The notes beneath the pieces were generated by a model. It saw nothing but the letters and a program-made list of their open reading frames with translations, was not told the DNA's origin and did no database searches. From assembly GCA_021108415.1 (NCBI GenBank), contig JAIOQX010000002.1:124001-188000 (forward strand): a stretch of 64,000 nucleotides of DNA. Direction: 5' to 3'. Below are positions 20,752 through 30,712 of this stretch, piece after piece. This DNA comes from Acholeplasmataceae bacterium. GTDB taxonomy: Bacteria > Bacillota_I > Bacilli_A > Acholeplasmatales > Acholeplasmataceae. The translations under genes and the position numbers were made by a program. The number at the start of each line of letters is the position of its first letter. Within the stretch, counting starts at the first letter, position 1.

Positions 20752-22119
20752 TTAAATATTTACGCCTCTTTTTCCTCTTATAAGAAGGATAACTGCAAAT
20801 ATAGCTGTATATAATAAACACCCAACAAGTGCAACAATTGTCCATAAACCTTCATTTGCTGAACCATAAGTCAAAGAAGGAATAAATAAAATCGCAAATA
20901 ATGGAAGTGCCATTGAAATTGCAGTACCTGAGCCTAAAACCATTTCTTCTGCTACTGGTGTCTCTAGATTCGGATCAATCCCTTTTAGTAGTGCTAGGCC
21001 GGTTGAAGCTACTCCAGTAAGCATTCCAAATAAGCCAATAAAATACTGATCTTGGTATTCTGGATAAACAATTTTTGTCATATATCTTAGATATAACATG
21101 GTTGCGACTCCAGCAACTATAGAAGTGACAATTAATTGAATACCATATGAAGATAAGAAATCTAATGTAATCGTCAATACAGCGCCAGCAATCATAATGT
21201 TAAACGCAATTGAAGTTATATTTGATAAGATATAATTGTTTGTCATGAACTTTATGTTTTTGCCTTTTTTCTCTAACTTTTTCAAAATTTGTTTATAAAG
21301 AAGTGCATACATTATACCAATAATGAAATTAAATCCTTTTAATAGTCCAAATACTGTTTCACCAATATTACCAAGGTTAGCTAATAATGCATTTGCACCA
21401 AGTAAGGTTAGGTAGACTAATCCATAAATGATTGAAATGATAATTGCTTGTGTTGTAAGTCCATCTAGTAAACTAATTTCTTTAACAGTATCAATTTCTA
21501 TTGTTTCTTTTCCACTTGAGTCTTCAACATAATTTTTAGGTTTTGCATACCCTTTTTTTCTACTCATGACATTAATAATTAATACACCAATAGTTCCTCC
21601 AAAAACAAATCCTAAAAAGGAATAGGATACACCTAATGTTGCACCATTACCCTCTAGCATTAGATCCCACATATTACCAATAGATAAAGCAAGTCCTGGT
21701 CCTTGGCCAAAACCTAGCGCAACTAACATACCACTACCAACAAATTTAGTACTAAATAAAGTTAAAACTAAAATAATACCAATTGCTGCTTGAAGGGCAT
21801 AAGTTGATGTAATCAACATGCCTGTTGACCATATTTTTTTCTTTATTTTTGAATCACTTTTCTTTAATGCAAGTGAAATAAATCCAATTGCTAATGCATG
21901 ATACACAATAAATCCCATATACTCAACATCAATAAATGTATCTTCACCTATAATGATTGGTGCAAACACTAGTGATATGATGAGTCCGATTAACCCACCA
22001 AGTAGTGAAGTCGGAATGACTACCTTGTTTAACCCTGGTAACCAAGTTTTTAAAATTTTAGCAAAAAACATTAATACCCCAATCAATAAGAAATAAATAA
22101 TTATCGGCCATTCTTGCAT
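20752..22119 (-). CDS. Sodium:glutamate symporter-like (GltS-family) membrane protein
   Basis: About 12 hydrophobic segments; VALGFGQGPGLALSIGNMWD and GVASTGLALLKGIDP motifs. Confidence 0.65.
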   Translation of the reverse strand: MQEWPIIIYFLLIGVLMFFAKILKTWLPGLNKVVIPTSLLGGLIGLIISLVFAPIIIGEDTFIDVEYMGFIVYHALAIGFISLALKKSDSKIKKKIWSTGMLITSTYALQAAIGIILVLTLFSTKFVGSGMLVALGFGQGPGLALSIGNMWDLMLEGNGATLGVSYSFLGFVFGGTIGVLIINVMSRKKGYAKPKNYVEDSSGKETIEIDTVKEISLLDGLTTQAIIISIIYGLVYLTLLGANALLANLGNIGETVFGLLKGFNFIIGIMYALLYKQILKKLEKKGKNIKFMTNNYILSNITSIAFNIMIAGAVLTITLDFLSSYGIQLIVTSIVAGVATMLYLRYMTKIVYPEYQDQYFIGLFGMLTGVASTGLALLKGIDPNLETPVAEEMVLGSGTAISMALPLFAILFIPSLTYGSANEGLWTIVALVGCLLYTAIFAVILLIRGKRGVNI

Positions 22120-22120
22120 A

Positions 22121-23254
22121 TTATATGTCTCCTTTGTGTAGTTTTATTGTATCCAAAAATAACATTGGATCTTTTATTTTAATCATGTAAGATTCTTTTT
22201 TATAATCAAATGATAAAATATTTTTTTGTGTGAGTACTAAACCAATAATGTCTTTTAGTTCAAAGGGTTTTTGAATATATTTATTAGTAAATACGAGTTG
22301 TTCATTGTTAAGATATGCATTAACTTTACCAATATATTTTCGACTACCCTTATTTAAGTCTATTGAATAAAACTTTCCATTTGATTGATAAACTCTATCA
22401 GATGGTTGAGAATTTAAGACTTTCTTTTGCATAATATCCCAATCTATCATGTTATCAAAGTTTAAACCTTCTAACATATGATGATGATTGTAATGCGCTA
22501 AATGTCCACACTGATTACAGTAAATATCATTTCCTTTTGTATATAGAGTTTGAATATTTTTACATTTTGGACAAACGTAAACGTATTGTTCCATCCCTAT
22601 AGCTTTATTTAATGATCGATATTTTACTTTTGCCTCTTTATTCCATTCATAATCATTATATTTTAATGCTTCTTCAATCTTTAATGATAAATCTTCTAAT
22701 TTCATGTCATCAATTTCAGCTTTAGTAAAAAGTGTATAAAAATGGACATAAAATTTAGGTCTTCTTCTTTTTTTACCCCATCTAGGATTTGCAAAATACC
22801 CTCCATCGATTTTTGCAACAACTAAATCGTGACTAATCTTTTTAACAATTTTAGCTGTACTCATATAATCTGTAGGTGTTTGTTCTCCAAAGAATGAAGA
22901 GTTTCCTTCTGGAAAAATCATGATACTATTTTTGTCTTTATTAAATGCTTGTAACATATATCTAATCGTTTGAATATCAGATTGACCTTTTCTCTTTGGA
23001 ATCGATTTAATAATTTTATTTAACCCAAACTTCATTAACTTATTTGTGTATAATATATTACTAGTTACTGGATATGGATATTTTTTAATATTCATTGCAA
23101 CATACAAGGGATCATGCAATGATGAATGATTTGATATTAAAAAAAAGGGATCTTTTCTTTTCTTATCAAAATCAGTATATGTAAATTTTATATTGTATTG
23201 TAATCCAAATAAAATTTTTATAAATAACCTTGAAACCTCAACTTTTATGCTCAT
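22121..23254 (-). CDS. PlsC-like 1-acyl-sn-glycerol-3-phosphate acyltransferase with C-terminal zinc ribbon
   Basis: SNHSSLHDPLYVAMN (H-x4-D) and FPEGNSSFFGE; later CPKCKN...CNQCGH zinc ribbon. Confidence 0.82.
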   Translation of the reverse strand: MSIKVEVSRLFIKILFGLQYNIKFTYTDFDKKRKDPFFLISNHSSLHDPLYVAMNIKKYPYPVTSNILYTNKLMKFGLNKIIKSIPKRKGQSDIQTIRYMLQAFNKDKNSIMIFPEGNSSFFGEQTPTDYMSTAKIVKKISHDLVVAKIDGGYFANPRWGKKRRRPKFYVHFYTLFTKAEIDDMKLEDLSLKIEEALKYNDYEWNKEAKVKYRSLNKAIGMEQYVYVCPKCKNIQTLYTKGNDIYCNQCGHLAHYNHHHMLEGLNFDNMIDWDIMQKKVLNSQPSDRVYQSNGKFYSIDLNKGSRKYIGKVNAYLNNEQLVFTNKYIQKPFELKDIIGLVLTQKNILSFDYKKESYMIKIKDPMLFLDTIKLHKGDI

Positions 23255-23353
23255 ACAAAATCTCCTTATGTTTCATATTATACGCTAATTACTTTGTAAT
23301 TCCAAATAAAAAAGTCCAAAGAAAAAGGGAGATGATTATCTCCCCCAAGATTC

Positions 23354-24454
23354 CTATAGTTTTAAGTATGGTAAATTAAATGCTTCAGCAACTCCTGGAC
23401 ATGTAATTTCTCCGTTGTACACGTTTATGCCGTGTTTTAAAGCTCTTGATCTATTCAATGCCATATCTAATCCAAGATCCGCAATCATCAGTCCGTAAGG
23501 TAATGTTGCGTTATTTAATGCCTTAGTTGATGTCATAGGTACTGCACCAGGCATATTTGCAACCGTATAATGAATGATACCATCTACTTCATAGATTGGA
23601 TTATCATGATATGTTGGTTTACTAACTTCTGTTGATCCACCTTGATCAATAGCTACATCGACTATAACACTACCAGGTTTCATACCTTTGTAGTATTCAC
23701 GTTTAATTAGTTTTGGAGCTTTTGCACCTGGAAGTAATACTGCGCCAATGACAAGATCAGCACCTTTAATAGCATTTTCCAAGTTTTCTTTAGAACTATA
23801 TAATGTGTTTATTGTATTTGCATAAATATCATCTAAATAAGTAAGTTTTCTTAAATTAATATCTAAAATCGTTACTTCTGCACCCATGCCAACTAACATC
23901 TTTAAAGCATTTTCACCAACAACTCCTGCTCCAACAATAGTTGCTTTTGCTCTTTGGACACCTGGTACACCAGAGATTAAGACGCCACTGCCACCAAATG
24001 GTTTTTCTAGGTATTTTGCTCCTTGAATTGCACTCAGTCTACCTGCTACTTCACTCATTGGTTTTAAACAAGGTAGAGTCCCATCATCTTCAGTAATTGT
24101 TTCATATGCTATAGATTGAGTCTTACCTTTGATTAATGCATAAGTTAAATCTTCGTTTGCTGCTAAGTGAAGATATGTATAAAGGATTAATCCTTCTGTT
24201 AAAAATTTAAATTCTGGTTCTAAAGGTTCTTTTACCTTTACAATCATTTCTGATTGTTTCCAAACTTCATCAGCCGTTTTTAAAATAGTTGCACCAGCAT
24301 CTATGTATTGTTGGTCACTAAATCCTGAATTTATACCAGCACCTTTTTCAACAAAAACTTGATGTCCATGTGAAATATACTCTTTTACACTACCTGGTGT
24401 AAGCCCTACTCTAAACTCTAAATTTTTGATCTCTTTTACTGTTCCAATGATCAT
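23354..24454 (-). CDS. ald: Alanine dehydrogenase
   Basis: MIIGTVKEIKNLEFRVGLTPGSVKEYISHGHQV, ATIVGAGVVGENALKMLVGMGAEVTILD, VANMPGAVPMTSTKALNNATLPY. Confidence 0.95.
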   Translation of the reverse strand: MIIGTVKEIKNLEFRVGLTPGSVKEYISHGHQVFVEKGAGINSGFSDQQYIDAGATILKTADEVWKQSEMIVKVKEPLEPEFKFLTEGLILYTYLHLAANEDLTYALIKGKTQSIAYETITEDDGTLPCLKPMSEVAGRLSAIQGAKYLEKPFGGSGVLISGVPGVQRAKATIVGAGVVGENALKMLVGMGAEVTILDINLRKLTYLDDIYANTINTLYSSKENLENAIKGADLVIGAVLLPGAKAPKLIKREYYKGMKPGSVIVDVAIDQGGSTEVSKPTYHDNPIYEVDGIIHYTVANMPGAVPMTSTKALNNATLPYGLMIADLGLDMALNRSRALKHGINVYNGEITCPGVAEAFNLPYLKL

Positions 24455-24521
24455 GATATTCTCCCTTAAATAGTTTTTGATTACGATACAATATCATGAT
24501 AACACAAAAGCGCTTACATCG

Positions 24522-25589
24522 TTATATTTTTTTATCAATTTTGTTATATTTTTCATAATTATTATCGATAATTTGCATGATTTTGACTCTATCTGCTATG
24601 AGTTGTCTCAAATTGCTTAACCCTTCAACATTTTTCTTGGAATCTAGCCATAATTTTAAGTAACCATTTTGTCCATATTTTTCTTGTAAGTGCTCATAAG
24701 CTCTAATCATATGCTCATCTTTTGTTATATTAGGATAATGAGATAATCCAAATAAAACAGTACGTGAAATAATAACTAAAGGAATGATATCTCTATCTGC
24801 TTCTGCAATAATTTTTCCGTATATACTTCTAGGTTCATTTTCATGTGATGCTCGATGATCTTCAATGGCTTCTTTCATTATTTTAATTTCATCAGGATGA
24901 TAATAAGAATTAATCATTTGATCATCTTCAAGATATTTCGCTCCTGTTAGATGATGCATATCTCTACCATAAAGATTACCTATATCATGATAAAATGCGA
25001 TTATATAAACTAAATCTAGTCTTATATCTTTTAGTGTAGATGCTATTTCTAAAGAAGTTTTAACAACTTGGTGAACATGATCATATTGATGTGCTTTATC
25101 AAATTTTCTATAAATAGGAAGTATCGTCTCATAAAGATAGCTAACCAGATTTAAATCTAACTGATACTCTATATGCTTTTTAAACTGATCAATGATATCA
25201 TCAAACACTTTTTTTCCGTGATCATAAGTGAGTTTAGTACTAACTAAATCTTCTTTTACCCATTTTAGGTCTTGAATTTCATCATCTTGTTTATTGATCT
25301 CAAATGACAGAGGTGTTGCTAAAAAATAGATGACTTCTTTATCGATACGATTATCAATGATATAGTGATCTTTTGCTTTAATATCAGAAAAAATAAAGAC
25401 ATCAAGATTTGTTTCTTCTCTAACTTCACGATAGGCTGTTTCTATTTCTGTTTCATCATTTTCTATATGTCCTTTAGGAAAACCAATGTAGTCTCCATAT
25501 TTTTGGTGAATTAGCAAAAATTCTCGAACATTTTTGTTATATCTGTAAATGATGCATCCGCAAGATTTTTCTTTTTTCATTACAATCAA
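24522..25589 (-). CDS. NUDIX hydrolase fused to HD-domain phosphohydrolase
   Basis: Nudix box GHIENDETEIETAYREVREETNL; HD motifs HQYDHVHQVVK...IIAFYHDIGNLYGRDMHH. Confidence 0.85.
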   Translation of the reverse strand: MIVMKKEKSCGCIIYRYNKNVREFLLIHQKYGDYIGFPKGHIENDETEIETAYREVREETNLDVFIFSDIKAKDHYIIDNRIDKEVIYFLATPLSFEINKQDDEIQDLKWVKEDLVSTKLTYDHGKKVFDDIIDQFKKHIEYQLDLNLVSYLYETILPIYRKFDKAHQYDHVHQVVKTSLEIASTLKDIRLDLVYIIAFYHDIGNLYGRDMHHLTGAKYLEDDQMINSYYHPDEIKIMKEAIEDHRASHENEPRSIYGKIIAEADRDIIPLVIISRTVLFGLSHYPNITKDEHMIRAYEHLQEKYGQNGYLKLWLDSKKNVEGLSNLRQLIADRVKIMQIIDNNYEKYNKIDKKI

Positions 25590-25658
25590 CTCCTAAATAA
25601 AGTATAGCATAGAAAATACAACAACTTAAATTTTTGGCATAATTAAGGCAATTCTTTA

Positions 25659-25687
25659 TTGATAAAAACGCTATCATCATGTATAAT
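25659..25687 (+). promoter_or_regulatory. Sigma-A promoter of glgA-glgC
   Basis: TTGATA-N17-TATAAT; GGAGG RBS before ATG 25719. Confidence 0.75.
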
Positions 25688-25718
25688 ACTAATATAAGAA
25701 CCGATTGGAGGCAATGCT

Positions 25719-27146
25719 ATGAAGATCCTATTCGCCAGTTCAGAAGTATTTCCATTCAGCAAAACAGGTGGTTTAGCTGATATGGCTTTATTTTTACCCA
25801 AATCGCTTAAAGAAATAGGGCATGAAGTTTTTGTTATCACACCTTACTATAAGGAAATTGCTAAACATCATAAAGAAATGAGTTATAAAGGTACAAAAAC
25901 CATTTCTATGGGTGGCATTGAAACCATCGTACATTACTATGAACTAATTTACCAGGATATAAGTTTTATATTCGTTCAAAATATGCATTATTTTGAAAGA
26001 GATCACTTCTATGGTTATAATGATGATGCAGAACGCTTCTCTTGTTTTAGTTACTCTATTTTAGAGGCGATGGATGTTCTTGATTTTTATCCAAACATTC
26101 TACATCTAAATGATTGGCAAACTGGTATGGTACCTTATTTATTAGATGAACATTATAGAAGAATTAATGATGGATATTATGCGATACACACTTTGCTTAC
26201 GATTCATAATTTAGAATATCAAGGTTCTTTTGATCCTTATGTCTCTAGATTTTTTAACACTAATTTTGATTATACTTATATGCACTTTGATCGTGTGAAC
26301 TTTTTAAAAGCTGGTATTTCAAGAGCAACTAAGATAAATACCGTATCTCCAACATATAGAAATGAAATTTTAACTCAAGAGTTTGGTTTTACTTTAGATG
26401 GGGCTTTAAATGATCGAAAATGTGATTTAGTTGGTATATTAAATGGCATTGATGATACTGTTTTTAATCCTAAATCAGACCCTTTAATTGAATTTAATTT
26501 TGATAAGAGAAATTTCTTCTCAATGAAACAAAAAAATAAAGAAAATTTATTAAAACAATTTAATTTAGAGGTTGATTTAAATGAACCTTTAGTGACTTAT
26601 GTGGGCAGACTAGCAACACAAAAAGGGATTAATTTATTTAATGAAATTTTAGAAGAAGTTATCATATATAGTAATGCACGATTTATCTTAATGGGATCAG
26701 GTAATGATTCTTACGAATCCTTTTTTAGATATTTATCGTTAAAATATCCTAAACGCGTTTCAAATTTTATTGGATTTAATGAAGCTTTAGCACATAAAGT
26801 TTACGCATCAAGTGACTTATTTATGATGCCAAGTCGATTTGAGCCATGTGGCTTAGGACAATTGATAGCGATGCGCTATGGAGCACTACCAATTGTAAGA
26901 GAAACAGGTGGATTAAAAGATACTGTTATCCCATTTAATAAATTTACAGACATTGGTACAGGTTTCACATTTAGAAATTATGATGCATTTGAATTAAAAG
27001 AAAAATTATTTGAAAGCATTCAACTTTATAAAGATAATCTTCCAATATTTAAAAAACTCATGAAACAAGCACTAGATCAAGACTATAGCCTTAAACAAAT
27101 GGCTTTATCATATGAAAATCTATACGAAATTATACTAGGAGTGTAA
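25719..27146 (+). CDS. glgA: Glycogen synthase (ADP-glucose)
   Basis: MKILFASSEVFPFSKTGGLADMALFLPKSL; LHLNDWQTGMVPYLL; PSRFEPCGLGQLIAMRYGALPIVRETGGLKDTV. Confidence 0.95.
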   Translation: MKILFASSEVFPFSKTGGLADMALFLPKSLKEIGHEVFVITPYYKEIAKHHKEMSYKGTKTISMGGIETIVHYYELIYQDISFIFVQNMHYFERDHFYGYNDDAERFSCFSYSILEAMDVLDFYPNILHLNDWQTGMVPYLLDEHYRRINDGYYAIHTLLTIHNLEYQGSFDPYVSRFFNTNFDYTYMHFDRVNFLKAGISRATKINTVSPTYRNEILTQEFGFTLDGALNDRKCDLVGILNGIDDTVFNPKSDPLIEFNFDKRNFFSMKQKNKENLLKQFNLEVDLNEPLVTYVGRLATQKGINLFNEILEEVIIYSNARFILMGSGNDSYESFFRYLSLKYPKRVSNFIGFNEALAHKVYASSDLFMMPSRFEPCGLGQLIAMRYGALPIVRETGGLKDTVIPFNKFTDIGTGFTFRNYDAFELKEKLFESIQLYKDNLPIFKKLMKQALDQDYSLKQMALSYENLYEIILGV

Positions 27147-27149
27147 CTA

Positions 27150-28376
27150 ATGGAAACTTTGACTTTAATACTTGCCGGTGGTAAAGGATCAAGACTTGAT
27201 ATTTTATCACAAAAACGATCAAAACCAGCAATGCCATTTGCTGGTAAATTTAGAATTATTGATTTTGCTTTATCAAACTGTGCACAATCAAATCTATATG
27301 ATATAGGAATTTTGACTCAGTATCTTCCTCTATCATTAAACGAGCATATTGGTGGTGGAAAAGCATGGGATCTTGATAGAAGAGATACTTCAGTTGCCCT
27401 ATTACAACCACATAATTATTGGTATTTAGGTACAGCAGATGCAGTTTTAAAAAATTTAGAATTCATTCAAAGAAGAAATCCAAAATATGTTCTTATTCTC
27501 TCTGGAGACCATATCTATAAAATGGATTATAGAAAAATGATTGCATTTCATAAAGCAAACAATGCGACATTAACGATTGCAACTCAACCAGTTGATCCAA
27601 GTGAAGTGAATCGATTTGGTATTATGTCAATTGATGAACATGATGAAATTATAAAATTTGAAGAAAAACCTAAAACTTCTGATTCAAATTTAGCATCTAT
27701 GGGTATTTATCTATTTGATTATGAACTTTTAGAACGCGTATTGTTAAATATTAAACGAGATGATCTAGATTTTGGAAAACATATTATTCCATATCTTATT
27801 GAAACAACTAAACAAGAAGTTTATGCATATCAATTTAAAGATTATTGGATGGATGTAGGTACATATGATTCTTATTGGGAAACTAACCTACAAATGACTA
27901 AAGACTTTACAGCACTTGATTTATACGATCCGACTTGGAAAGTATTTACTAAAAGTGAAGACCTACCTCCAGTAAAAGTTGGTAGTGATGCTAAAATTGA
28001 AACTTCTCTAGTTTCTAATGGGTCAGTAATTGAAGGCACTGTCATCAACTCAGTTATCAGCCCTGGTGTTAGAATTGGTAAAGGTAGTGTAGTTAAAGAT
28101 AGTATTATTTTAAATAATGTTATCATTGGTAATAATGTTACAGTACAAAAATCAATCATTGATAAAAAGGTAGTTATTGGAAGAGATTCATATATTGGTT
28201 ATGGTGATGATTTTACACCTAATGTAGAGAAACCAGATTTATTAACTTCAGGTATCACTGTGATTGAAAAAAGAACAATCATTCCAGAAGAAACAGTTAT
28301 TGGAAGAAATTGTCGAATCTTTAAATCACACGAATTTGATAAGAAAACAATTAAAAGTGGTGAAACACTTCGATAA
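27150..28376 (+). CDS. glgC: Glucose-1-phosphate adenylyltransferase
   Basis: LILAGGKGSRLDILSQKRSKPAMPFAGKFRIIDFALSNC; LILSGDHIYKMDY; C-terminal hexapeptide repeats. Confidence 0.95.
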   Translation: METLTLILAGGKGSRLDILSQKRSKPAMPFAGKFRIIDFALSNCAQSNLYDIGILTQYLPLSLNEHIGGGKAWDLDRRDTSVALLQPHNYWYLGTADAVLKNLEFIQRRNPKYVLILSGDHIYKMDYRKMIAFHKANNATLTIATQPVDPSEVNRFGIMSIDEHDEIIKFEEKPKTSDSNLASMGIYLFDYELLERVLLNIKRDDLDFGKHIIPYLIETTKQEVYAYQFKDYWMDVGTYDSYWETNLQMTKDFTALDLYDPTWKVFTKSEDLPPVKVGSDAKIETSLVSNGSVIEGTVINSVISPGVRIGKGSVVKDSIILNNVIIGNNVTVQKSIIDKKVVIGRDSYIGYGDDFTPNVEKPDLLTSGITVIEKRTIIPEETVIGRNCRIFKSHEFDKKTIKSGETLR

Positions 28377-28380
28377 AAGA

Positions 28381-28417
28381 AAAAATATCATAGCAAGCAG
28401 CTATGATATTTTTTTTA
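28381..28417. terminator. Bidirectional terminator between glgC and recD2
   Basis: AATATCATAGCaagcaGCTATGATATTTTTTTT. Confidence 0.8.
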
Positions 28418-28418
28418 T

Positions 28419-30632
28419 CTACATATAATCATATGGTGACATATGATCATCTTCATCTTCTTCTTTCGTGCTTAGATCACGATTTAATCTTAGAGCAAGT
28501 GTGGTTTGACGCTTATTTGATAAATGATTTGCTGCATAAATCAAAAGCTTCATATCGCCTAAAAGTATTAAATATTGTTTTGCTCTAGTAATTGCGGTAT
28601 AAATCAATTCTTTTTTTAACATGTGTAAATAATTTCTTACCATGGGAATCATCACAATCTTATATTCACTACCTTGAGATTTATGAATAGAGATTGCATA
28701 TGCAAGATTTAGCTCATCTAAATCAGCTCGTTCATAATAAACTTCATTATCATCAAATGTTACCACTAAGAATTTTTCATTATCTTGGTTAGTTTCAATT
28801 GATTTAATAATTCCAATATCACCATTCATAATAAATCGTTTAGGATCATTAACTAGTTGTATAACCTTATCACCTTCATAATAGGTCTTATCTTTAAATG
28901 TTATAGATTTATTTTTATGTGCATTAAACTTTTCCTGAAGGATCTGATTAAATCGATCAATACCTAATTCTCCCTTATACATTGGAACTAGTATTTGAAT
29001 ATCATCAATCATAGAATAACCTTTATCAAGTGCCCCTTGAACTTGATTAATAATTGTATCTTGGATTTTTTGTTGATCTGCATTAAATAAATAGACATCA
29101 TTACCACTGACCAAATCATCATATGAAAGAATTTGATTATTAACAGAACTAGCAAGTGAAATAATATGTGAGTCTGTTGCTTGTCTATGGATTTGATCGA
29201 GTTTTACAACCTTGATTTGATTAGATTCAATTAAGTCTGATAAGACTTGTCCTGGACCAACTGATGGCAATTGATCTACATCTCCAACGATAATGATTTG
29301 AGCATTATCTTTGATCGCTTCAAACAATCTGCTTGCAAGAAATATATCAATCATAGAAGATTCATCTACGATGATTAAATCTTGAGAAAGTAAATGAGAT
29401 TCATCAAATGAAAACATACCGTCAAAGTTATACCCAAGATGTCTATGAATAGTTGATGTTTTAACATGAAGTAGCTCAGACATGCGCTTTGCGGCTCTTC
29501 CTGTAGGTGCAAGACAAGCTATTTTTTCATATATATCTGGATGATCAAAGTTGAGTTTGTTATAGATCTTATAGACTTCTAATAGTCCATCAATAATTGT
29601 TGTTTTACCAGTTCCTGGTCCACCTGTTATAATTGAGACTTTATGTGTCAAAGCTTCTAGGATTGCTTCTTTTTGAACATCTGTATAGACAATATCTTTT
29701 GTCATTTCAACTCTATCTATTAGAGTTTTTATATATGTTGAATCTACATTAAAATTAGACATTTGATTAAGTTTAATAATCTTTTCAGCTAATTTACTTT
29801 CTGTAAAATATGATAAAGTTAAATAATATCTTTCCTCTTCTATAATGATTCTATTTTCTTCAAGTAAGGTTTTTATACCTAATTCAAGATCAATATCTGT
29901 TTGTAAAACTTGGATGGTCTCTTTATTAAGTTGTTCTAAAGTTAAATATAGATCTCCGTTTTGGTAAGCTATATGCTCAAGTGCATATAAAATTGCAGCC
30001 TTAATTCTTCTAATATCATCTGAGTGAATGCCTAATTTATGAGCAATTTCATCTGCTTTTATAAATCCTATACCATCAATATCATCAATCAATCGATAAG
30101 GATTTTCTTCTAATTTTTCTATGGTTAAGCTTTGGTATTTATTTAGAAGTTTCATTGCCAATCTTCCAGATAAATCATATGCATATAAACGAACCAAAAT
30201 ATGTTCGTTTGTTTGATTTTCAAGAAGCTGCTGATGAAATTTGACGATTCTTATTTTTTTTAACCCTATCTCTTTTAAGATACCTGGTTGATCAATAACT
30301 TTTTGAATCACATCGAGTCCGAATTTTTCAACCATCTTTTCTGCTGTTTTAGGTCCGATACCTGTGAAAAAAGAGCTTGATAAATAACTTATCAAACCAT
30401 TAGCTGATTGTTTTTCAGTTTTTTTAAAGGATTCAACTTTTAATTGTTCACCATATGTTTGATGTTTAACCCATGTTCCCATGAACTCATAAATAACATC
30501 CTCACTAATTTTTGGAAAATATCCAACAATAGTCACAATTTTATCATCTAAAGTAATTAAACGTGCAATGGAATAACTATTTTCTTCATTATGAAAAACA
30601 TAATTTTTTATCTTGCCAATAACTTTTTCCAT
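28419..30632 (-). CDS. recD2: RecD2-type ATP-dependent helicase
   Basis: ITGGPGTGKTTIIDGLL Walker A; GPKTAEKMVEKFG HhH; LAYAISIHKSQGSEYKIVMIP; YTAITRAKQYLIL. Confidence 0.92.
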   Translation of the reverse strand: MEKVIGKIKNYVFHNEENSYSIARLITLDDKIVTIVGYFPKISEDVIYEFMGTWVKHQTYGEQLKVESFKKTEKQSANGLISYLSSSFFTGIGPKTAEKMVEKFGLDVIQKVIDQPGILKEIGLKKIRIVKFHQQLLENQTNEHILVRLYAYDLSGRLAMKLLNKYQSLTIEKLEENPYRLIDDIDGIGFIKADEIAHKLGIHSDDIRRIKAAILYALEHIAYQNGDLYLTLEQLNKETIQVLQTDIDLELGIKTLLEENRIIIEEERYYLTLSYFTESKLAEKIIKLNQMSNFNVDSTYIKTLIDRVEMTKDIVYTDVQKEAILEALTHKVSIITGGPGTGKTTIIDGLLEVYKIYNKLNFDHPDIYEKIACLAPTGRAAKRMSELLHVKTSTIHRHLGYNFDGMFSFDESHLLSQDLIIVDESSMIDIFLASRLFEAIKDNAQIIIVGDVDQLPSVGPGQVLSDLIESNQIKVVKLDQIHRQATDSHIISLASSVNNQILSYDDLVSGNDVYLFNADQQKIQDTIINQVQGALDKGYSMIDDIQILVPMYKGELGIDRFNQILQEKFNAHKNKSITFKDKTYYEGDKVIQLVNDPKRFIMNGDIGIIKSIETNQDNEKFLVVTFDDNEVYYERADLDELNLAYAISIHKSQGSEYKIVMIPMVRNYLHMLKKELIYTAITRAKQYLILLGDMKLLIYAANHLSNKRQTTLALRLNRDLSTKEEDEDDHMSPYDYM

Positions 30633-30686
30633 AGGACCTCCAAAATGGTTATCTACTTTTAGAATTATACCATTTTTTATGATAAT

Positions 30687-30712
30687 AAAAAAGGAACTAA
30701 GTTCCTTTTAAC
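30687..30712 (-). terminator. Terminator downstream of mnmA
   Basis: Minus strand AAAAGGAACttaGTTCCTTTTTT. Confidence 0.75.

Noticed and set aside
25643-25840. Minus-strand ORF covering the glgA promoter and start
   Set aside because: Overlaps a strong promoter and the GlgA N-terminus; sequence is the antisense of KTGGLADM.
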